Origin: Methylophilaceae bacterium UBA7525
GTDB lineage: Bacteria; Pseudomonadota; Gammaproteobacteria; Burkholderiales; Methylophilaceae
Assembly (NCBI GenBank): GCA_002479405.1
Contig: DLMX01000022.1
Span: 1 to 8,186, forward strand
Direction of reading: 5' to 3'
Length of the DNA stretch: 8,186 nt
The position numbers were made by a program, and so were the translations under genes. The stretch's first letter is position 1; every line of letters begins with the position of its first letter. Below, piece after piece: positions 1-4,480 of this stretch. Under the pieces are notes generated by a model. That model saw only the letters and a list, made by a program, of their open reading frames with translations. It had not been told where the DNA came from and did not search any database.

Positions 1-109
1 CCCTATATATTCTTTTCAGTTATTTATATATTAAAACAAATTATTTTTAATTATTAATTTGGCTTGCTAAAGTTCGCATCGTTCTCACGCATTGCAAGAA
101 AGGCAAGCC
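1..109 (+). promoter_or_regulatory. AT-rich leader and probable promoter region of the sulfur-uptake gene cluster
   Basis: The first 60 bases are almost entirely A and T, with several TATATA, TATATT and TTATTAATTT tracts, in sharp contrast to the balanced composition of the genes that follow. This is the only obvious place in the window for the promoter of the plus-strand cluster. No single -35/-10 pair with correct spacing stands out, so I do not place boxes. An AT-rich site for a LysR-type regulator such as CysB would fit the sulfur theme, but that is inference; no site was identified with confidence. The stretch 60-67 (TGGCTTGC) is complementary to 103-110, just before and including the first base of the yezD start codon. 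Confidence 0.45.
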
Positions 110-322
110 ATGTCAGTACACCAATCAAACAGGATCAGCGACGAAGTAATTCGTGAAGTACTGCACGCCATCGAGCAGCTGCGTTATGGCTCTGTCGAGA
201 TCACCGTACACGACAACCGCGTGACGCAAATCGAACGCCGCGAGAAAGTCCGCTTCGAGCAAACCGCCGGACAGGCCGCGCAAAAACTCAAATCTACTGC
301 GCTCAATAACCCTACTGCATAG
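110..322 (+). CDS. yezD: YezD family (DUF2292) small protein
   Basis: A 70-residue soluble protein with no signal peptide. The core segment YGSVEITVHDNRVTQIER (residues 27-44) is the typical YezD/DUF2292 signature: a short helix followed by a beta hairpin. The biochemical role of the family is unknown. From memory its members often sit beside sulfate-assimilation and cysteine genes, which agrees with this neighbourhood. I chose ATG at 110 because AAGAAAGG at 96-103 gives a 6-nt spacing; the in-frame TTG at 92 has no such site. It is the first gene of the plus-strand cluster, 77 nt before the porin. The protein has no Cys and no Met after the initiator. The ribosome-binding region may be masked by a stem (60-67 with 103-110). 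The family call is fairly sure; any function is not. Confidence 0.82.
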   Translation: MSVHQSNRISDEVIREVLHAIEQLRYGSVEITVHDNRVTQIERREKVRFEQTAGQAAQKLKSTALNNPTA

Positions 323-351
323 GCAGCGGCTAACCATTAATCCAGAAAACA

Positions 352-399
352 GATGAACCGACCGGACTACCGGAGGCGAGTAACTTAAAGGGGTTCATC
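352..399 (+). promoter_or_regulatory. Leader stem-loop covering the porin ribosome binding site
   Basis: GATGAACC at 352-359 is an exact reverse complement of GGTTCATC at 392-399, the eight bases immediately before the porin ATG. The 3' arm includes the last two G bases of the Shine-Dalgarno run AAAGGGG (387-393). A second small hairpin, CCGG-ACTA-CCGG (362-373), nests inside the loop. If formed in RNA, the structure would hinder translation initiation. Function is inferred from position only. Confidence 0.4.
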
Positions 400-1800
400 A
401 TGACTTTTAAAGCAACACAGATACACGGCCTGATCGCCGCCACGCTAATCGGCAGCGGCGCACTGGTTTTTTCCGGCAATGCACTTGCCAACGACAGCAG
501 CGAGCTGGAGGCCCTGCGCGCACTGGTGCAGGAACTAGATCAAAAGATCCGCGTGCTCGACCGTAAAGGTGAGATCGCAGAAGCTGCAGCAAAGGATGAA
601 AAGAAAAAACAACCCGTCATCAAGGCCAACAGTGGTGGCTTCACTATCGGCTCCGCCGACGGCGCGCACGTGTTCAAACTACGAGGCCAACTCCAGTTTG
701 ACAACCGCAGCTTCTTCGGCGACAACGATCCGGACCTGAAGAACGATAACGTGCTGCGCCGCATACGTCCACGCTTCCAGGGCACGCTCTACAACATCTT
801 CGATTTCGACATCAACACTGATTTCGCACCTGACACCACAACAGTACAAGATGCCTATATCAATGCACGCTTTCTACCTGAGTTCCAGGTACAGGCCGGC
901 AAATTCAAGTCGCCGTTCAGTCTGGAACGGCTGCAAAGCGGTAACTGGATACGATTTGCCGAGCGCTCATATGTGGCCGATTCGATTTCGCCCAATCGGG
1001 ATGTAGGCATTCAGATTCACGGCAATCTGCTGGAGAAAAAACTCTCTTACGCAGCGGGCGTATTTAACGGCATAGATGATGGGCGAAGCGGCAAACAATC
1101 CGGGGATGCCAACACCGACAAGGAATTTGCAGTACGTCTGTTTGCAGAACCGTTCAAGGGCGAGGACAGCGTGCTGGCAGGCCTCGGCTTTGGTATTGCA
1201 GGTACTTGGGCTGACCAGAAAGATGATGCAGTTGCTGACCGTTACCGCACACCGGGTCTGCAGACATTCTTTGAATATCATGCCGACACCAAGAGTAATG
1301 GCAACAAGATCCGCTGGTCACCGCAGGCATATTACTACTATGGTCCGTTTGGACTGATTGCCGAATATGCCCGTAGTTCAACCGACGTCAAGCGCGGCAT
1401 CAATACGGCCACCTTGGACAATGATGCCTGGCAGATTGCCGGCAGTTGGGTACTCACTGGCGAAGATAACAACTTTGCCGGCATCACACCAAAAAACAAT
1501 TTTGATCTGAAAAAAGGTGGCTGGGGTGCTTGGGAAATCGCTGCGCGATACCACGAACTGGAGGTGGACAAAGACGCCTTTGATGGCGGTTTCGCTGCAA
1601 CAGCAAACACAACAACAAATTTTGGACGTAACGCTACGGAAAAGGCGCAATCCTGGTCTCTCGGCGTGAACTGGTATCTGAACAAAAACGTGAAGATTGC
1701 CACCACCTACGACCACACCTCCTTTGATAGCGCCTACGCAAATATTAAAGATCGCGAAGACGAGAAAGCCTTGTTCACTCGCTTCCAGGTTGCTTATTAA
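400..1800 (+). CDS. OprP/OprO-family outer-membrane porin (Porin_O_P), probably for sulfate or other anions
   Basis: A 466-residue outer-membrane channel precursor. Residues 1-30 form a Sec signal peptide ending in ALA (cleavage before Asn31). Residues 34-63 form a short heptad-like helix (ELEALRALVQELDQKIRVLD), common at the N-terminus of these trimeric porins. The rest alternates beta strands and acidic loops. It includes QDAYINARF and QAGKFKSPFSLERLQS, typical of the OprP/OprO family, and ends with FQVAY, the aromatic terminal strand recognised for outer-membrane insertion. Start: ATG at 400 with AAAGGGG at 387-393. The sulfate-binding-protein gene follows 23 nt downstream, probably in the same operon, so the solute is more likely sulfate or a sulfonate/sulfate ester than phosphate; this is inferred from context. 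The mature protein (436 residues) contains neither Met nor Cys, which is striking for its size and suggests expression during sulfur starvation. Confidence 0.88.
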   Translation: MTFKATQIHGLIAATLIGSGALVFSGNALANDSSELEALRALVQELDQKIRVLDRKGEIAEAAAKDEKKKQPVIKANSGGFTIGSADGAHVFKLRGQLQFDNRSFFGDNDPDLKNDNVLRRIRPRFQGTLYNIFDFDINTDFAPDTTTVQDAYINARFLPEFQVQAGKFKSPFSLERLQSGNWIRFAERSYVADSISPNRDVGIQIHGNLLEKKLSYAAGVFNGIDDGRSGKQSGDANTDKEFAVRLFAEPFKGEDSVLAGLGFGIAGTWADQKDDAVADRYRTPGLQTFFEYHADTKSNGNKIRWSPQAYYYYGPFGLIAEYARSSTDVKRGINTATLDNDAWQIAGSWVLTGEDNNFAGITPKNNFDLKKGGWGAWEIAARYHELEVDKDAFDGGFAATANTTTNFGRNATEKAQSWSLGVNWYLNKNVKIATTYDHTSFDSAYANIKDREDEKALFTRFQVAY

Positions 1801-1823
1801 CCCATTGTATAAAAGGAATCCAC

Positions 1824-2834
1824 ATGAAATTATCATTATCCAGATTGTTGCTTGCCGGGGCGTTTGCGCTGGCAGTACCACTCAGCGCTTCGGCCGCTGA
1901 CGTAACGCTGCTCAATGTCTCATACGACCCGACTCGCGAACTTTACACAGAGTTCAACAAGGCCTTTGCCGCGCACTGGAAATCCAAGACCGGCGACAAC
2001 GTCATCATCAAGCAATCCCATGGTGGTGCCGGCAAGCAGGCACGTGCCGTGATCGATGGCCTGCAGGCAGACGTCGTCACTCTGGCACTGGCCTACGATA
2101 TCGACGCCATCCACGAGAAAGCCAAACTGATCCCCAAGGATTGGCAAACCCGTTTGCCCAACAACAGCGCGCCGTACACCTCCACCATCGTGCTGCTGGT
2201 ACGCAAAGGAAATCCAAAGCAGATCAAGGACTGGGATGATCTGGCCAAACCCGGGGTTGCGGTCATCACCCCCAACCCCAAAACCTCCGGCGGCGCACGC
2301 TGGAATTACCTGGCGGCCTGGGGTTACGAGCTGAAACGCAACGGCGGCGACCAGGAAAAGGCAAAGGACTTCGTCAAGAAGATCTTCGCCAACGTGCCGG
2401 TGCTGGATTCCGGCGCACGCGGGTCAACCACGACTTTCGTTGAACGCGGCATCGGCGATGTCTTCATTTCCTGGGAAAACGAAGCCTTCCTGGCACTGAA
2501 GGAACTCGGTCCGGACAAATTCGAGATCGTCGTTCCATCGGTATCGATTCTGGCAGAACCGCCTGTAACACTGGTCGACAAGGTCGCTGACAAGCGCAAG
2601 ACCCGTGCAGTCGCGCAGGCCTACCTGGAATACCTGTATTCCGAAGAGGGCCAGGACCTTGCCGGCAAGCACTACTACCGCCCGACCAACCCGAAATATG
2701 TCGAGAAATACGCGAAACAGTTCCCTACAGTGAACCTGTTCAAGATCGACGATGTGTTCGGCGGCTGGCAAAAAGCGCAGAAAGAGCATTTTTCTGACGG
2801 CGGCACTTTTGACCAGATTTACACCAACAAGTAG
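1824..2834 (+). CDS. sbp: Sulfate ABC transporter periplasmic substrate-binding protein
   Basis: A 336-residue periplasmic binding protein for sulfate (possibly thiosulfate) that would deliver substrate to a CysTWA-type permease. Signal peptide residues 1-24 end in ASA (cleavage before Ala25). Family hallmarks follow in order: LLNVSYDPTRELY (29-41), QSHGGAGKQAR (64-74), NPKTSGGARW (151-160), DSGARGSTTTF (195-205), SWENEA (216-221) and HYYRPTNP (283-290). These distinguish it from molybdate- and phosphate-binding relatives. Length is normal for Sbp/CysP. ATG at 1824 follows AAAAGGA (1811-1817). No cysT, cysW or cysA gene is adjacent, so the permease must be encoded elsewhere. The mature protein has no Met and no Cys, as is known for enterobacterial sulfate-binding protein. 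A strong hairpin (2852-2877) follows the stop codon. Choosing between sulfate and thiosulfate as main ligand is not possible from sequence alone. Confidence 0.95.
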   Translation: MKLSLSRLLLAGAFALAVPLSASAADVTLLNVSYDPTRELYTEFNKAFAAHWKSKTGDNVIIKQSHGGAGKQARAVIDGLQADVVTLALAYDIDAIHEKAKLIPKDWQTRLPNNSAPYTSTIVLLVRKGNPKQIKDWDDLAKPGVAVITPNPKTSGGARWNYLAAWGYELKRNGGDQEKAKDFVKKIFANVPVLDSGARGSTTTFVERGIGDVFISWENEAFLALKELGPDKFEIVVPSVSILAEPPVTLVDKVADKRKTRAVAQAYLEYLYSEEGQDLAGKHYYRPTNPKYVEKYAKQFPTVNLFKIDDVFGGWQKAQKEHFSDGGTFDQIYTNK

Positions 2835-2851
2835 GCATCTGGCGTGAGCCA

Positions 2852-2877
2852 TGGGCCGAGAATCAGTTCTCGGCCCA
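2852..2877 (+). promoter_or_regulatory. Perfect 11-bp hairpin after sbp, without a U-tract
   Basis: TGGGCCGAGAA (2852-2862) and TTCTCGGCCCA (2867-2877) form an uninterrupted 11-bp stem with a TCAG loop, 17 nt after the sbp stop. No T run follows, so it is not a classical intrinsic terminator. Position and shape suggest a 3'-end stabiliser that leaves more sbp mRNA than downstream mRNA, or a partial terminator. The ribosome binding site of the next gene begins 9 nt later, so read-through is likely. Confidence 0.6.
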
Positions 2878-2899
2878 CCTCAAGCAAAGGAACCATGAT

Positions 2900-3280
2900 A
2901 TGACAACAGCATTGATCGTAGGTGGCGACCGCATAGACGGCATCAAGCAGGTACTGGGCAGTTACGGCGTTACCCGGATCAATCACTGGTCCGGACGCAA
3001 GGCAGGCGATGGCAAAAAAGTCATTCCGCATGATACGCAGCTGATTGTGCTGGTGACGGATTGGATCAGCCACAACTTCACGCACAAGATAAAACAGTCA
3101 GCAGCAAAACGTGGCGTACGAATCGTCTACACCCCGAACGGCCCGGCTGCGCTGAAATCCAGGCTGGACCGCATAGATGACAAGACCACGACGGAGGCTG
3201 CCTGTTGCATGACAGAAAGCAATTCCTGTTTGATGCGCTGGCTGGCGCTACTGAAAACAGCCATTGGTCACCATTTTTAA
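2900..3280 (+). CDS. DUF2325 domain protein with a cysteine-rich C-terminal tail
   Basis: A 126-residue cytoplasmic protein. Residues 3-89 match the DUF2325 pattern: a Rossmann-like start (ALIVGGDRIDGIKQVL), then HWSGRKAGDGKKVIP, then LIVLVTDWISHNF with a helix (KIKQSAAKRG) and a last strand RIVYTP. The function of the family is unknown. Start: ATG at 2900 with AAAGGAA (2886-2892); the ATG at 2895 runs into a stop after two codons. The gene lies 65 nt after sbp and 24 nt before the Mop-like gene, so an operon is likely. The first 101 residues contain no sulfur amino acid except the initiator, but residues 102-112 (CCMTESNSCLM) contain three Cys and two Met. This tail extends past the expected domain end and might bind a metal or respond to redox or sulfur status; that is speculation. 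The domain call is fairly confident. Confidence 0.8.
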   Translation: MTTALIVGGDRIDGIKQVLGSYGVTRINHWSGRKAGDGKKVIPHDTQLIVLVTDWISHNFTHKIKQSAAKRGVRIVYTPNGPAALKSRLDRIDDKTTTEAACCMTESNSCLMRWLALLKTAIGHHF

Positions 3281-3304
3281 TACCAGATTCAGGAGTAATC
3301 ACTC

Positions 3305-3520
3305 ATGGCAATTCATTCCATCAACGTCCGCAATCAGTTCCGCGGCAGGGTCAAGGAAATCCTCACCGGCCCCGTTGTTTCAGAAATTGAAGTCGAAACC
3401 GCCCTCGGCATCGTCACGTCGGTCATCACCACCCGCTCCATCAACGAGCTCGGGCTGCAGGTCGGCACCGAAGTCCTGGCATTGGTCAAATCAACCGAAG
3501 TCTCGATCGCCAGAATTTAA
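3305..3520 (+). CDS. mop: Mop-like molybdate-binding protein, single TOBE domain
   Basis: A 71-residue protein consisting of one TOBE (molbindin) domain. SINVRNQFRGRVKEI (5-19) is the characteristic first strand, followed by GPVVSEIEVETALG (22-35), VTSVITTRSINELGL (37-51) and the closing VGTEVLALVKSTEVSIARI (53-71). Proteins of this class assemble into hexamers that bind molybdate or tungstate at subunit interfaces and are thought to store or buffer the oxyanion in the cytoplasm. ATG at 3305 follows AGGAG (3291-3295). It is the last gene of the tightly spaced sbp group. Its link with sulfate uptake is chemically plausible because molybdate and sulfate compete for oxyanion transporters. It has no Cys and no Met after the initiator. 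A sulfate-sensing role instead of molybdate binding cannot be excluded. Confidence 0.88.
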   Translation: MAIHSINVRNQFRGRVKEILTGPVVSEIEVETALGIVTSVITTRSINELGLQVGTEVLALVKSTEVSIARI

Positions 3521-3714
3521 CGGTCGGATTTTTGATGATTGGCACATCCCGATTTCATTATCAATTTGATTGTTTGCCGGCGAATCAGGGACGGCAATCG
3601 AATATTGCAATCATCAAGGCTCTGTAGCAGAAGAATGAACCACAAAAGATCACCGGGCCTTGGAACGCTCGATCCAATCATCAAACTGAAATATTGATCT
3701 CAAAGGAAATCGAC
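3521..3714 (+). promoter_or_regulatory. Intergenic region with three copies of CAATCATCAA upstream of the peroxiredoxin
   Basis: The 194-nt gap holds no credible ORF. The 10-mer CAATCATCAA occurs at 3608-3617 and 3675-3684, and in reverse orientation (TTGATGATTG) at 3532-3541. The outer two copies extend to a perfect 12-nt inverted repeat: TTTGATGATTGG (3531-3542) against CCAATCATCAAA (3674-3685). Spacing between copy starts is 76 and 67 nt. A weaker inverted repeat, TTGCCG/CGGCAA, lies at 3574-3579 and 3592-3597. Repeated, widely spaced sites before a gene suggest binding of a regulator, possibly with looping. I could not define a convincing -35/-10 pair. No known regulator consensus was recognised. 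Confidence 0.5.
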
Positions 3715-4356
3715 ATGACAACATTGCGCCTGAACGATATCGCGCCGGACTTTACACAAGAATCCAGCATTGGCTCGATTCATTTTCATGAATGGCTGGG
3801 AAACAGTTGGGGGATTCTGTTCTCACATCCAGCAGACTACACACCTGTATGCACCACAGAACTCGGCGCCGCCGCAAAACTGGCTGACGAATTCAAAAAA
3901 CGCAACGTTAAGGTCATCGCACTGTCGGTGGACCCGGTAGATTCACACCTCGGCTGGATCAAGGATATCAATGAGACACAATCCACCACGGTCAATTTTC
4001 CCATCCTGGCCGATGCCGACAAGAAAGTGGCGACGCTATACGACTTGATTCACCCGAATGCCAGCAACACTTCTACAGTACGAGCAGTATTCATCATTGA
4101 TCCGAGCAAGAAGATTCGCCTGACTTTCACCTACCCAGCCAGCACCGGTCGAAATTTCAACGAAATCCTGCGCGTCATCGATTCGTTGCAATTGACGGAA
4201 TATCACAGCGTTGCAACGCCGGCCGACTGGAAGAACGGGGATGATGTCGTCATCGTGCCTTCCATTACAGATGCGGAAGAGCTGAAGGCCAAATTCCCCA
4301 AAGGCTACAAGGCCGTCAAATCCTATCTGCGACTGACGCCTCAACCTAACAAATAG
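3715..4356 (+). CDS. 1-Cys peroxiredoxin, Prx6 family
   Basis: A 213-residue cytoplasmic thiol peroxidase that reduces hydrogen peroxide and organic hydroperoxides. The active-site motif HPADYTPVCTTELG (38-51) carries peroxidatic Cys46 with Thr43 and Pro44; the conserved Arg is Arg123 in STVRAVFIIDP. The C-terminal part (about 165-213), with the segment VATPADWKNGDDVVIVPS, is typical of the Prx6 (AhpC-TSA plus 1-cysPrx_C) architecture. Cys46 is the only cysteine, so there is no resolving Cys in the chain and reductant must come from an external thiol. Start: ATG at 3715 with AAAGGAA (3702-3708), preferred over the in-frame TTG at 3694. It stands alone after a 194-nt gap and ends before a strong terminator. 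There is no Met after the initiator, which places it compositionally with the sulfur-sparing genes upstream. A role against sulfur-derived oxidants is possible but inferred. Confidence 0.93.
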   Translation: MTTLRLNDIAPDFTQESSIGSIHFHEWLGNSWGILFSHPADYTPVCTTELGAAAKLADEFKKRNVKVIALSVDPVDSHLGWIKDINETQSTTVNFPILADADKKVATLYDLIHPNASNTSTVRAVFIIDPSKKIRLTFTYPASTGRNFNEILRVIDSLQLTEYHSVATPADWKNGDDVVIVPSITDAEELKAKFPKGYKAVKSYLRLTPQPNK

Positions 4357-4430
4357 CCTTTCATGCCACTCAAAGGCTGCTTCAAGCTTCAACAGCAGTA
4401 GAACTATCTCCTCACTCGTCTGAATAGACA

Positions 4431-4460
4431 CCGGCAACCCTGGGGTTGCCGGATTTTTTT
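4431..4460 (+). terminator. Rho-independent terminator after the peroxiredoxin gene
   Basis: CCGGCAACC (4431-4439) pairs with GGTTGCCGG (4444-4452) around a CTGG loop, followed by ATTTTTTT (4453-4460). This is a textbook intrinsic terminator for plus-strand transcripts, 74 nt after the peroxiredoxin stop. On the minus strand the same hairpin is not followed by a T run, so it would serve the convergent desulfurase gene poorly. Confidence 0.93.
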
Positions 4461-4480
4461 GACTCCGAATAACTTAAAAC

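Noticed and set aside
92..109. TTG start extending YezD by six residues
   Set aside because: The Shine-Dalgarno sequence at 96-103 lies downstream of this TTG and is correctly spaced for ATG at 110.
1378..1881. 167-aa minus-strand ORF opposite the porin and the start of sbp
   Set aside because: Spans two real genes in antisense and has no recognisable domain; the high Cys and Val content is a codon-shadow effect.
1824..2834. Molybdate- or phosphate-binding protein, suggested by the nearby Mop and OprP-like genes
   Set aside because: The SYDPTRELY, SHGGAGKQ and NPKTSGGARW motifs are those of sulfate-binding proteins.
3574..3597. TTGCCG/CGGCAA inverted repeat as terminator of the Mop-like gene
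   Set aside because: Only 6 bp with a 12-nt loop and no following T run.
4431..4460. Bidirectional terminator shared by both convergent transcripts
   Set aside because: The T run exists only on the plus-strand side; the minus-strand transcript would have no U-tract after the hairpin.
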